Below, one piece after another: positions 49,041 through 58,076 of a stretch of 64,000 bases of DNA; the first letter of the stretch is position 1; every line of letters begins with the position of its first letter. Source of the stretch: Luteimicrobium subarcticum (lineage in GTDB: Bacteria; Actinomycetota; Actinomycetes; Actinomycetales; Cellulomonadaceae); contig NZ_PGTZ01000006.1 in NCBI RefSeq assembly GCF_002798015.1, forward strand, positions 310,001 through 374,000. Reading direction: 5' to 3'. A program made the translations under genes and the position numbers. The notes below the pieces were generated by a model. That model was given only the letters and a program-made list of their open reading frames with translations. It made no database searches and was not told the DNA's origin.

Positions 49041-50371
49041 GCGCCGCACCCGTGCGCGAGCAGGACCGCGGGGCTGGCGGCGCCGACTCCTCCGCCCCGA
49101 CCGGCTCCGTCCCCACCGGCACCGTGCCCACCGGTGCGGAGCCCACGAACCTCGTCCCCGCGCTGTGGATCGTCGGGTTCGCGACCGCGTGGCTCGGCGT
49201 GTGGATGGCGCAGCTCACGCCCATCCAGCTGCTCCTGCCCACGCAGGTCGACGACATCCTCAACCTCGGCCAGGACGACTGGAAGGCGTCGGTCACGGGC
49301 TTCGGGACCGTGTCCGCGATCGCCGGCGTCCTCGCCCTCGTCGCCTACCCGCTGACCGGCGCCGCCTCGGACCGCACGACGTCGCGCTTCGGGCGCCGCC
49401 GCCCGTGGATCGCGCTCGGCACCGTCGTGTTCGCCGTGTCGCTCGTCCTGCTGTCGCTCCAGCACACCATGGTGGGCGTGGGCGTCTGGTGGTCGGCGAG
49501 CCTCGTCGGGTTCTGCATCCTCACGGCCGCGCTCACCGCGACCATCAGCGACCAGGTGCCCGCCCACCAGCGTGGCACCGTGTCCGGGTGGATGTCCGCG
49601 CCACAGGCCCTCGGCATCCTGCTGGGCGTCGGGATCGTCACCGCCCTGGTGCTCGGCCAGGTCGCCGGGTACGTCACGGTGGCCGTCGCGCTCGTCGTCC
49701 TCGTGCTGCCGTTCCTGCTCACGGTCCCGGACGCGCCCCTGGCTCCCGAGGACGCCCCGCCGTGGTCCGTGCGGACCGTCCTGCTCGGGCTGTGGATCTC
49801 CCCGCGCGAGCACCCCGACTTCGCATGGACCCTCGCCGGGCGCCTGCTCGTCATGACGGGGAACGGCTTCGGCACCGCGCTCCTGCTGTACTTCCTGCGC
49901 TACGGCCTGCACGACGACGACGCCGACGACGACCTGCTGACGCTCTCGCTCATCTACATGGTGTTCGTCATCGTCGCGGCCCTCGTGCTCGGCCGTCTCT
50001 CCGACCGCCTCGGCCGCCGCAAGGTCATGGTGTTCGTGTGCGCGGCCCTCCAGGGCGTCGCGGCGCTGCTGCTCGCGTTCGCGCCCGCGCTGTCCGTCGC
50101 GATGGTGGGCGCCGCGTTCCTCGGCCTGGGGTTCGGCGCCTTCCTGTCGGTCGACCAGGCGCTCGCCACGCAGGTGCTCCCGAACGCCGCCGACCGCGGC
50201 AAGGACCTCGGCATCATGAACGTCGCCTACGCCGTCCCGCAGGCGCTCGCCCCGCTCGTCGGCGGCTGGCTCGTCGTGCAGACGGGCTCGTTCATGGCGC
50301 TGTTCCTCGCGGCCGGCGTCCTCGCGATCCTCGGTGCCCTCGCCGTCATCCCCGTGAAGAGCGTGCGATGA
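49037..50371 (+). CDS. MFS transporter
   Basis: 444 aa with 12 predicted helices. The N-terminal 45 residues contain a short TGTVPTG/TGSVPTG-type repeat and are probably cytoplasmic. The motif-A-like loop between helices 2 and 3 is GAASDRTTSRFGRRRPW, and its second-half counterpart is GRLSDRLGRRKVM. Substrate unknown; resemblance to sugar-type porters is only general. GTG 49037 overlaps the TetR stop. It overlaps the PLP enzyme gene (ATGA), so substrate uptake or efflux is tied to those enzymes. Confidence 0.86.
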   Translation: MSAAPVREQDRGAGGADSSAPTGSVPTGTVPTGAEPTNLVPALWIVGFATAWLGVWMAQLTPIQLLLPTQVDDILNLGQDDWKASVTGFGTVSAIAGVLALVAYPLTGAASDRTTSRFGRRRPWIALGTVVFAVSLVLLSLQHTMVGVGVWWSASLVGFCILTAALTATISDQVPAHQRGTVSGWMSAPQALGILLGVGIVTALVLGQVAGYVTVAVALVVLVLPFLLTVPDAPLAPEDAPPWSVRTVLLGLWISPREHPDFAWTLAGRLLVMTGNGFGTALLLYFLRYGLHDDDADDDLLTLSLIYMVFVIVAALVLGRLSDRLGRRKVMVFVCAALQGVAALLLAFAPALSVAMVGAAFLGLGFGAFLSVDQALATQVLPNAADRGKDLGIMNVAYAVPQALAPLVGGWLVVQTGSFMALFLAAGVLAILGALAVIPVKSVR

Positions 50372-51747
50372 GCGCGACCGCGCCGTTCACGCTGCCCCGG
50401 GACGCCCCCGCGAGCGTCGCCGACCCCGGCCGCCGGCCCTGGACGCGGCCCGAGACGTACTGGCCCGCCCTGACCGCCGCGACCGAGCACCTCGACCCGC
50501 CCTACGCGACGCTCGACCTGCGCGCGCTCGCGCACAACGCCCACGACCTGCTGCGCCGAGCCGGCGGCGTGCCCGTGCGCGTCGCGTCCAAGTCGCTGCG
50601 CGTGCGGTCCGTGATCGACGCCGTCCTCGCGCTGCCCGGGTACGCCGGCGTCCTCGGGTACACGCTGCCGGAGGCGCTGTGGCTGGCGTCCGACACGGGC
50701 ACGGGCGACGGGGAGCACCGGGCGATCGAGGACGTCGTCGTCGGGTACCCGAGCGTCGACCGTGCCGCGCTGCGCCGCCTCGCGACCGACCCCGCGCTCG
50801 CCGCCCGCGTCACGATCATGGTCGACGACGTCGCCCAGCTCGACCTCGTCGACAGCGTCCTGGCGCCGGGCGAGCGCGAGGAGATCCGGGTCTGCCTCGA
50901 GCTCGACGCGTCCTGGGACGTCCCGGGCCTCGCGGCCGCGCTCGGCACCGTCGGCCGCGCGGACCTCGCGCACGTCGGCGTCCTGCGCTCCCCCGTCCAC
51001 ACCGCCGCACGCGCCCGCACGCTGGCGCAGCTTGTCGCCGACCGGCCCGGGTTCCGGCTCGTCGGCATGATGGCGTACGAGGCGCAGATCGCGGGGCTCG
51101 CCAACGCGACCGCGGGCGCACGCGCCCGGTCGGCCGTGATCCGCCGCCTCCAGGCGGTGTCCGCCACCGAGCTGCGCGGACGCCGCGGCGAGGCCGTCGC
51201 CGCCGTCCGGGAGGTCGCCGACCTCGCCTTCGTGAACGCCGGCGGCACGGGCTCGCTCGAGTCGTCCGCGGCGGACGCCTCGGTCACCGAGCTCACCGCC
51301 GGGTCCGGCCTGTTCGGGCCGCACCTGTTCGACAACTACGCGCACTTCACGCCCGCACCCGCCGTCGCGTTCACGCTCCCCGTGGTGCGGCAGCCCGCAC
51401 CCGGCGTCGCGACGCTGCTCGGCGGCGGCTGGGTCGCGTCCGGCCCGCCCGGGCCCGACCGGCTCCCGCAGGTCGCGTGGCCGACCGGCACCCGGTACGT
51501 CGGCACCGAGGGTGCCGGCGAGGTGCAGACGCCGCTGCGCGGCGCGCCCCAGCTCCGCGTCGGTGACCGGGCGTGGATGCGCCACACCAAGTCCGGCGAG
51601 GTGTGCGAGCACGTCGACACCCTGGTCGTCCTCGACGCCGACGGGGGTGACGCGCCGGCCTCAGGGGGTGACGGCGTGGGCCACGACCGTCTGCGCGTCG
51701 TCGGCGACGTACCCACCTACCGCGGTCATGGAAAGGCCTTCCTGTGA
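50368..51747 (+). CDS. Fold-III PLP enzyme (D-threonine aldolase/D-serine dehydratase-like)
   Basis: 459 aa. An alanine-racemase-type TIM barrel comes first: TLDLRALAHNAHDLLRRAGG, then VPVRVASKSLRVRSVIDAVL, where the Lys of ASKS is the expected Schiff base. GMMAYEAQIAGLAN and FVNAGGTGSLESSAADASVT (phosphate loop) follow. The C-terminal beta domain includes VGDRAWMRHTKSGEVCEHVD, matching the His/Cys metal site of DSD1-like enzymes, and the chain ends YRGHGKAFL. It is probably an aldolase or deaminase for a D-hydroxy amino acid. It is usually found with an FAD lactone oxidase in actinobacteria, as here. Overlaps both neighbours. Confidence 0.82.
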   Translation: MSATAPFTLPRDAPASVADPGRRPWTRPETYWPALTAATEHLDPPYATLDLRALAHNAHDLLRRAGGVPVRVASKSLRVRSVIDAVLALPGYAGVLGYTLPEALWLASDTGTGDGEHRAIEDVVVGYPSVDRAALRRLATDPALAARVTIMVDDVAQLDLVDSVLAPGEREEIRVCLELDASWDVPGLAAALGTVGRADLAHVGVLRSPVHTAARARTLAQLVADRPGFRLVGMMAYEAQIAGLANATAGARARSAVIRRLQAVSATELRGRRGEAVAAVREVADLAFVNAGGTGSLESSAADASVTELTAGSGLFGPHLFDNYAHFTPAPAVAFTLPVVRQPAPGVATLLGGGWVASGPPGPDRLPQVAWPTGTRYVGTEGAGEVQTPLRGAPQLRVGDRAWMRHTKSGEVCEHVDTLVVLDADGGDAPASGGDGVGHDRLRVVGDVPTYRGHGKAFL

Positions 51748-53198
51748 GCACCCCCCGCCCCCGTCGCTTCACCCCGGTACCTGGCACCGGCCTCGACCCG
51801 TCCGCACCGGACGACGACGCCGTCCCCTCGGGCCCCACCCCGCGGCCCGCCGCTCGCCCGCACCCCGGTGCGGCAGCGACCGGACCGTGGTCGCCCGCGA
51901 GCACCTGGCAGAACTGGGGACGCACCCAGACGGCCCACCCCGTCGGCACCGCGCGCCCGACCGACGTCGGCGCCCTCCAGGACGTGCTGACGACCGCCCG
52001 CGACCAGGGCCTGTCCGTGCGGCCCGTCGGGTCGGGGCACTCGTTCACCGGCATCGCCGTGGCCACCGGCGTCCAGCTCGACCTCGGCGCGCTCGCGGGG
52101 CTGCGCGAGGTCGACACCATGACGGGGCTCGCGACCTTCGGCGCCGGGACGCGGCTCGCCGACATCCCCGCGCTGCTCGCGCCCTACGGGCTCGCGATGG
52201 AGAACCTCGGCGACGTCGACCGGCAGACGCTCGCGGGCGCCACGTCGACCGGCACGCACGGCACGGGAGCCCGGTTCGGCGGCATCAGCACGCAGATCCG
52301 CCGCGTGCGGCTCGTGACCGTCGACGGCCAGGACCTCACCGTGAGCCCCGACGAGAACGCCACCTGGTGGGGCGCCGTGCAGCTCGGCCTCGGCGCGCTC
52401 GGCGTGCTCACCGAGATCACCCTGCAGTGCGTGCCCGCGTTCACGATGCACGCCGTCGAGGCGGCCGCGCCGTTCGCCGAGGTGCTCGAGACGTGGGAGC
52501 AGCGCGTCACCGGCGCCGACCACTTCGAGTTCTACTGGTTCCCCGGCACCGACGTCGCGTCGACCAAGACCAACCACCGGCTGCCCGGTGGCACCCCCCT
52601 GCGGCCGCGCGGCGCGCTCACGCGCTGGGTCGACGAGGACCTCGTCGCGAACGGCCTCTACCGCGGCATCTGCGCGCTGGGCAGCCGGGTGCGCGCCGTC
52701 GTCCCGCCCGCCAACGCGCTCGCTGCGCGCCTCATGGCCCGCAACGACTACGTCGAGCCGTCGCACCAGGTGTTCGTCGCCTCGCGCAACGTGCGCTTCC
52801 GCGAGATGGAGTTCGCCGTTCCGCGCGCGGCCGTGCCCGACGTCGTCCGCGAGCTCGCCGACCTCGTGCGCCGCCGCGACCTGCGGATCTCGTTCCCCGT
52901 CGAGGTGCGTTCCGCCGCGGCGGACGACCTCTGGCTCTCGACCGCGCACGGGCGCGACTCCGGATACGTCGCCGTGCACCAGTACTACCGCGAGGACCCG
53001 CGGACGTTCTTCCGGGCCGCGCAGGACATCTTCCGCGCCCACGAGGGACGCCCCCACTGGGGCAAGATGCACACGCTCGGCGCGGACACGTTCGCCGAGA
53101 TCTACCCGCGGTTCGGCGACTTCGTGGCCCTGCGCGACGACCTCGACCCCGAGCGGACGCTCGCGAACCCGTACCTGGAGCGTGTGCTCGGCCGCTGA
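51744..53198 (+). CDS. FAD-linked D-arabinono-1,4-lactone oxidase family protein
   Basis: 484 aa. The N-terminal p-cresol methylhydroxylase-type FAD domain shows VRPVGSGHSFTGIAVATGVQ, where the His of GSGHS is the possible covalent FAD site, and NLGDVDRQTLAGATSTGTHG. The C-terminal ALO domain ends RPHWGKMHTLGADTFAEIYP, and HWGKMH is the family signature. It oxidises a sugar lactone or polyol; the real substrate is unknown. The first 55 residues are a Pro/Ala-rich extension. GTG 51744 overlaps the PLP gene stop (GTGA). Last gene of the TetR-MFS-PLP-oxidase operon, convergent with tyrA. Confidence 0.87.
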   Translation: MSTPRPRRFTPVPGTGLDPSAPDDDAVPSGPTPRPAARPHPGAAATGPWSPASTWQNWGRTQTAHPVGTARPTDVGALQDVLTTARDQGLSVRPVGSGHSFTGIAVATGVQLDLGALAGLREVDTMTGLATFGAGTRLADIPALLAPYGLAMENLGDVDRQTLAGATSTGTHGTGARFGGISTQIRRVRLVTVDGQDLTVSPDENATWWGAVQLGLGALGVLTEITLQCVPAFTMHAVEAAAPFAEVLETWEQRVTGADHFEFYWFPGTDVASTKTNHRLPGGTPLRPRGALTRWVDEDLVANGLYRGICALGSRVRAVVPPANALAARLMARNDYVEPSHQVFVASRNVRFREMEFAVPRAAVPDVVRELADLVRRRDLRISFPVEVRSAAADDLWLSTAHGRDSGYVAVHQYYREDPRTFFRAAQDIFRAHEGRPHWGKMHTLGADTFAEIYPRFGDFVALRDDLDPERTLANPYLERVLGR

Positions 53199-53214
53199 CG
53201 CCCGGGCACGGCGC

Positions 53215-54306
53215 TCATCCTGGGGGGAGCAGCGGGTGCGCGTGCGCGATCCCGCGGACCAGCACCGTGACGCACCACCCGTCCGCGCCGAGCGCGGTGA
53301 GGGTGTCCCGCCAGCCAGCAGCGCCCAGCGTCACGCGGTGCGTGGGCGCGTCGCGCGTCCACCCGCCCTCGGGTGCAGGGTCGGCTGCCGTGCCGGTCCC
53401 GTCTGCGCCCCCGTCAACAAGGCGCCGGCCGTCGAGCCGTGCCCGCAGCCCGTCGGCGCGGGTGAAGAACGCGGTCACGGCGGCGTCGTCGCCCGCGTCC
53501 AGGCCGTCGGCCAGCGCGGCGACCTCGGCCGCGAGCGCCCGCAGGACGGGCGCGACGGCGGCGGCGTTGCCCGCGACCATCGCGCGCGTGCGCAGCGGGT
53601 CGGTCCGGGCGACCCGCGTGCCGTCACGGAAGGAGCCCGCGGCGAGCCCGACGGCGAGGCCCGCGGCCTCCGCGTCCGCGACGGTGCTCAGCAGCACGGT
53701 CGCGGTGACGTGCGGCACGTGCGACACGAGCGCGACGGCCCGGTCGTGGACGTCGGGCTCGACGACGTACACGCCGCCCGCGTCGAGCGGCCCGAGGACG
53801 AGCGCCAGCACGGCTCGCACGGCGTCCGCGGGCGCGTCGCCCGGGGTCACCGCCCACCGCGCGCCGGGGAGCAGGTCGGCGGACGACGCCGCGAACCCCG
53901 AGTGCTCGGTGCCCGCCATGGGGTGCGCACCGACGAACCGGTCCGCGAGCCCCGCGGCGGCGACCCGCGCGTGCACGGCCGTCTTCACGCTGCCGACGTC
54001 GGTGAGCACGCACCCCGGCGCGATCCCCGCCGCCGCGACCCGAGCGAGCACGTCGTCGAGCGCGACGAGCGGGCACGCGAGCACCACCGCGCGCTGCGCC
54101 GCGGCGCACACACCGGCCACGTCGTCCGCAACCGTGATGCCCGCGGCGGAGGCGGCGGCGCGCGTGGCGGGGTCCGGGTCGGTCGCGACGACAGGCACGC
54201 CGCCCGCGACGAGCGTCCGGGCCAGCGAGCCGCCGATCAGCCCGAGCCCGACGACGCCGACGGTCGCCCCGACCGAGGAGTCGTCCTCGCCGATGACCTT
54301 GCTCAT
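53215..54306 (-). CDS. tyrA: Prephenate dehydrogenase
   Basis: 363 aa. The Rossmann domain VGVVGLGLIGGSLARTLVAG opens it; LTDVGSVKTAVHARVAAAG and FVGAHPMAGTEHSGFAASSA (catalytic His) follow. DRAVALVSHVPHVTATVLLS and AGSFRDGTRVARTDPLRTRA lie in the helical dimer domain. It converts prephenate to 4-hydroxyphenylpyruvate for tyrosine. The C-terminal about 90 residues are extended, with no ACT domain clearly seen. ATG 54306 lies 7 bp after the pheA stop; it is the last gene of the operon. Confidence 0.92.
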   Translation of the reverse strand: MSKVIGEDDSSVGATVGVVGLGLIGGSLARTLVAGGVPVVATDPDPATRAAASAAGITVADDVAGVCAAAQRAVVLACPLVALDDVLARVAAAGIAPGCVLTDVGSVKTAVHARVAAAGLADRFVGAHPMAGTEHSGFAASSADLLPGARWAVTPGDAPADAVRAVLALVLGPLDAGGVYVVEPDVHDRAVALVSHVPHVTATVLLSTVADAEAAGLAVGLAAGSFRDGTRVARTDPLRTRAMVAGNAAAVAPVLRALAAEVAALADGLDAGDDAAVTAFFTRADGLRARLDGRRLVDGGADGTGTAADPAPEGGWTRDAPTHRVTLGAAGWRDTLTALGADGWCVTVLVRGIAHAHPLLPPG

Positions 54307-54313
54307 CCGCGCC

Positions 54314-55273
54314 TCATCCCCACAGCAGCCCGTCACGCAGCGCCGCGGCGTCCGACCCGGCCTGGACGGCCCCCGCCGGCAGGTGGTCGAGGTCCACGTC
54401 CTCGTCGAGCTCACCGCGCGCCGGGTACACGCCGAGGGTCTTGAGCGAGTCGCCGGCCCGGAGCAGGTCCTCGAGCACCGACCGCGCGCCCCCGTCCCAG
54501 GGGGCCGCGTCGACGGTGACGACGAAGACGTACTGGCCCTCCTGCGCCTTGACCGGGCGGGTGATGAGGCTGGACAGGTTGACGCCGCCCGCGCCGAACG
54601 CGGCGGTGATGCGGGCGAGCACGCCCGGCCCGGTGACGACGGGCGTGATCGCGAGCATCGTCCGCCACGGGCCGGCATCAGCAGCGGCGTCGCCACCGGA
54701 TGCCGCGGGCCCCGCCGACGCGGGGGCGAACGCCGCGACCGCCTCCCGGCGACGGCCCAGCAGCAGGAAGCGGGTGCGCGCGCCGCGGAAGTCCTCGACG
54801 GACTCCTCGAGGGTCTCGAGGCCGTACAGGTCGCCGCAGAGGCGCGGCCCGAGGGCCACCTGCCCGGGCGCGAGGTCACGGCACGCGGCCGCGTTCGACG
54901 ACGCGGGCACCGGCGCGAGCCCGCGCCGCGCGACGAACGCCGCGCACTGCGCGAGCCCGTGCGAGTGCGCGGTCGCGACGACGAGCTCGGCGCGGTCGGC
55001 GCCGGGCAGCACGAACGCGTCGAAGCCCACGTCGAGGACGGTCTCGTCGACCGCCACGACCTCGGCGGACGACAGCAGCGTGTCGAGGGTCGGTACGACG
55101 TACCCCTCGACGCTGTTCTCGACGGCGACGACGCCCCGGTCGGCCCGCCCGTCCACGACGGCCGCATGGACGTCGTGCACGGACGCGCACGGCAGGAGGT
55201 CGTGCCCGGGCCAGGCGAGGGCGGCGGCGTGCGTGAACGTGCCCTCCGGACCGAGGTACGCGAGGACGCTCAC
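54314..55273 (-). CDS. pheA: Prephenate dehydratase
   Basis: 319 aa. It has a periplasmic-binding-protein-like catalytic domain: LAYLGPEGTFTHAAALAWPG, VVAVENSVEGYVVPTLDTLL and a TRF motif in RGARTRFLLLGRR. Then comes a regulatory ACT domain: ITPVVTGPGVLARITAAFGA, VNLSSLITRPVKAQEGQYVF with the ESRP-like Phe-binding site altered to LITRPVK. It converts prephenate to phenylpyruvate and is normally inhibited by phenylalanine. GTG 55273 overlaps the upstream divergent PheA-like gene (GTGA). Confidence 0.92.
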   Translation of the reverse strand: MSVLAYLGPEGTFTHAAALAWPGHDLLPCASVHDVHAAVVDGRADRGVVAVENSVEGYVVPTLDTLLSSAEVVAVDETVLDVGFDAFVLPGADRAELVVATAHSHGLAQCAAFVARRGLAPVPASSNAAACRDLAPGQVALGPRLCGDLYGLETLEESVEDFRGARTRFLLLGRRREAVAAFAPASAGPAASGGDAAADAGPWRTMLAITPVVTGPGVLARITAAFGAGGVNLSSLITRPVKAQEGQYVFVVTVDAAPWDGGARSVLEDLLRAGDSLKTLGVYPARGELDEDVDLDHLPAGAVQAGSDAAALRDGLLWG

Positions 55274-56220
55274 CCGGCGGACCGCTCGGCGAGGTCCCAG
55301 CGGGGCTCGACCGCGAGCGGACCGGGCTCGAACGACTCACCCGGCAGGACGGCGAGCACGCGGTGCGCGATGCCGCGCTCCCGGAAGCCGGCCACGAGGG
55401 CGTCGAGCGCGTCGCCGGACGGGCACGAGAACGCGCTGAAGAACACGTGCGGCCCGGCGTCCGAGCGGTGCGAGCGCAGGTGCGTGAGGTCGATGCCGGC
55501 CTCCGCGACGACGCCCAGGGTCTGCTGCAGCGAGCCGCGGTGGTCGTCGCGGGGCCCGAACGCGAGCCACACCTGCGCCGGCCCGTCGGGGCGGGGCACG
55601 TCCGCCCGGCGCTCCACGAGCCCGTACCAGAGCGGGGTGGGGTCGTCGAGGCGGTCGCTCTCCGGCAGGACCGCGAAGCCTGCGGGGACGGCCGAGCGCT
55701 CCACGAGGAGCGTGCCGTGCTCGCCCGCGAGCGCGATCCGCTCCTCCACGGGGGTGCGCGTCGGCACGAGCCGCGGGCTCGCGCCGAGCGAGCGCAGGCG
55801 GTGCCGGCAGTCGCGCATGCCGGCCTCGTCGACGACGACCGCGCCGCCGGTCGCGCCCGAGCGGCCGACCCGCACCCACTGACGGGTCACGGGCAGCGCC
55901 GCGGTCACGAGCACGCCCTGCGCGGCGGCCAGGAGCGCCCGCTCGAGCTCGGGGGCGGGCTGCTGCGGGTGCGCGAGGTGCACGACGGCGCCGAGGTCGT
56001 CGAGGCGAGCCACCGTCTCGAGCGTCGCGGTCGTGGAGCCCAGGTCGAGCAGGTCGTCGGGGCGTCCCAGCAGGGCGGCCGCGGCGCGCGCGTGCGGCCC
56101 CGACTCCCGCTCGGTGCGCCCGAGCAGCGTCGGGACGTCAGGCAGCACCGGGGCTGCAGGCAGGTCCTCGGGCAGCGCGGGCGCGGGAGGCAGGACAGGG
56201 TCCGGCGCGGGAAGCGTCAC
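55270..56220 (-). CDS. Divergent prephenate-dehydratase-like protein with C-terminal ACT domain
   Basis: 316 aa. The C-terminal 95 residues read as an ACT domain (VWLAFGPRDDHRGSLQQTLG, GIDLTHLRSHRSDAGPHVFF). The middle only loosely follows PheA ([58 protein letters not shown]) and lacks the catalytic TRF and the GPxGTF start. It may be a regulatory or degenerate paralogue that partners with the true PheA. GTG 56220 lies 3 bp after the VanW gene; the stop overlaps pheA. The Pro-rich first 35 residues are unconserved. Family call moderate, activity doubtful. Confidence 0.6.
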   Translation of the reverse strand: MTLPAPDPVLPPAPALPEDLPAAPVLPDVPTLLGRTERESGPHARAAAALLGRPDDLLDLGSTTATLETVARLDDLGAVVHLAHPQQPAPELERALLAAAQGVLVTAALPVTRQWVRVGRSGATGGAVVVDEAGMRDCRHRLRSLGASPRLVPTRTPVEERIALAGEHGTLLVERSAVPAGFAVLPESDRLDDPTPLWYGLVERRADVPRPDGPAQVWLAFGPRDDHRGSLQQTLGVVAEAGIDLTHLRSHRSDAGPHVFFSAFSCPSGDALDALVAGFRERGIAHRVLAVLPGESFEPGPLAVEPRWDLAERSAG

Positions 56221-56223
56221 TCG

Positions 56224-57987
56224 TCAGTCGCCCTTCGTGCAGATCACGGTGTTCTCGGGGTTGTACGTCCAGCGGTTCGTCTCGTCCTTGACCTGCGTGC
56301 CGTCGAGCCGGCTGACGACGCGCCGGACGCTCACGGTGAACCCGGGCTGACCGCCCGGGTCTGCGACGCACGACGGCGACGCGTTGCGGATCGTGTGGCG
56401 CGGCACCACGTCGCTGCGGGCGCTCGTGGTGGTCGCGACCGTGTAGTACGGCGTGCTCCACAGGGCGACGTGCAGCCGGTTGCCCGAGATCCAGGCCTGC
56501 ACCGCGACCCCGTACGGGGTGTCGTTGGTGAACTTCATGTCGACCGACGGCATGGCGAGCGTCGCCTCGCGCCCCACGGGGTACCGCGAGATGTAGAACG
56601 AGTGGGGCTTGTGGGTGACGATGTCGAGCCCGGCGAAGAACGCCGCGTTGTAGGTCGTCGTCGCCATCTGCGAGAGCCCGCCCCCGACCCCGTCGACGAG
56701 CTGCCCGTCCGAGATGACGTGCGCCGCGTGGTACCCGCCCGCGAGGGTGATGGGGGCGAGCGCGTCCAGCATCGAGAACGTCTCGCCGGGCTGCACGACC
56801 GTTCCCGAGACCTTGGCCGCGCCCGTCCTGATGTTCGCCGTGCGGACCGTGTCCGAGGTCAGCGCCGTCGAGAACGACGAGACGCGCTCGGTGACGCGCA
56901 GCGCCCGCAGGCGCTCGGCCGTCAGCGCGGGCTCCTTGACGGAGAGGCGGACGGTGGCGTGCCGGTCGCCGCGGCGCGTGGCGACCGGCACGACGGCGGC
57001 GAGCACGGTGTCCGCGTGCACGGTCGACCCGTTGCGACCGTCCCGGACGCGCGGCTCACCCTTGACGAACACGAGGGTGGCGTCGCGCGGGGCCGTGAAG
57101 GTCCCCTTCGGCGCGCGTGAGACGACCGCGGTCCGCAGCCCGTCCGCGTCGAGGGAGAGCTTGAGCGACGAGCCGTCGCGGGAGAAGCGCGCGACGCGCG
57201 CGAGGGCGTCGGACGGGAGCGTCACGTGCTTCCTGCCGACGGTGAGCTCGACCGGTGCCGACGTCAGCGTGCCGGCGACGACCAGCGCGTCCTGCACGGC
57301 GTCGTCGTCGACCTTCGGCGCGACGGCGGTCACCGGGAGGACCACCGGTCCGTCGGTCCGCAGCCACGACGACACGAGCGCGGCCTTCGCGCCGGCGGTG
57401 TCGAGGGCCGCGCCGGGACGGGCCGACGTGCTCGTGGCGGAGCCGCCGACGAACGTGACCGCGCCGTCCCGCGGCGCGACGGCGGCCTTCTTGGCGACCG
57501 AGGCGAGGCGGGGGGCGAGCGCGGCGTCGTCGACCCGGACGACGGGGTCGACCGCCGTGCCGCCGAAAGCCGCGTGCCACAGGCGCTGCGGTGACAGGTC
57601 GAACGTCGCGAGCGGCTCCACGGTCGCGTCGACGTCGACCGTCAGACCGGCCTTGACGGGGTCGATACGAGCCTTCGAGGCGCCGGCGACGACCTGGACG
57701 GGCTGGGTCGTCCGGTCGGCGAGGTCAGCAGCCAGCTTCTGCTCGGCGGCGTGGACGTCGAGGCCGCCGAGCGCGACCCCCGCGACGGTCGTGCCGCGCG
57801 GCACCTTGTCGGCCACGTACCACTGCGCCGCCGCGTAGAGGCCGACCAGGAGGAGTGCGGACCCGCCGAGCACGGCGAGCACGCGCCACGTCCTGCTGGG
57901 GGCGGGCTCGCTGCCGACGCCTTGGAGCAGGTCGGTGTCGTCGGCCTCGGGCCGACCGTCCGGTGCGACGACGTGCTGCTGCTCCAC
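56224..57987 (-). CDS. VanW-family exported protein with repeated PG_binding_4-type domains
   Basis: 587 aa. One membrane helix (about 34-54) anchors it; the rest is outside. Two or three putative peptidoglycan-binding domains follow (GTTVAGVALGGLDVHAAEQK opens the first). The VanW domain near the C-terminus carries TGAAKVSGTVVQPGETFSML, GQLVDGVGGGLSQMATTTYN and AFFAGLDIVTHKPHSFYISR. VanW proteins are cell-wall associated but their reaction is unknown. The GTG at 57987 is preceded by TAGAAT (minus strand, plus coordinates 57994-57999) with a 6-nt gap and no Shine-Dalgarno, so it is probably leaderless. It heads the operon that continues into pheA and tyrA. Confidence 0.85.
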   Translation of the reverse strand: MEQQHVVAPDGRPEADDTDLLQGVGSEPAPSRTWRVLAVLGGSALLLVGLYAAAQWYVADKVPRGTTVAGVALGGLDVHAAEQKLAADLADRTTQPVQVVAGASKARIDPVKAGLTVDVDATVEPLATFDLSPQRLWHAAFGGTAVDPVVRVDDAALAPRLASVAKKAAVAPRDGAVTFVGGSATSTSARPGAALDTAGAKAALVSSWLRTDGPVVLPVTAVAPKVDDDAVQDALVVAGTLTSAPVELTVGRKHVTLPSDALARVARFSRDGSSLKLSLDADGLRTAVVSRAPKGTFTAPRDATLVFVKGEPRVRDGRNGSTVHADTVLAAVVPVATRRGDRHATVRLSVKEPALTAERLRALRVTERVSSFSTALTSDTVRTANIRTGAAKVSGTVVQPGETFSMLDALAPITLAGGYHAAHVISDGQLVDGVGGGLSQMATTTYNAAFFAGLDIVTHKPHSFYISRYPVGREATLAMPSVDMKFTNDTPYGVAVQAWISGNRLHVALWSTPYYTVATTTSARSDVVPRHTIRNASPSCVADPGGQPGFTVSVRRVVSRLDGTQVKDETNRWTYNPENTVICTKGD

Positions 57988-58076
57988 GCGGCGATTCTAC
58001 GGGCCCGGGACGGTGCTCCTGAGCGGCGCGCCCACCGGTCGCCCGCCGACCGTCTGCCGAGGGTCTCGGTGGTCCG

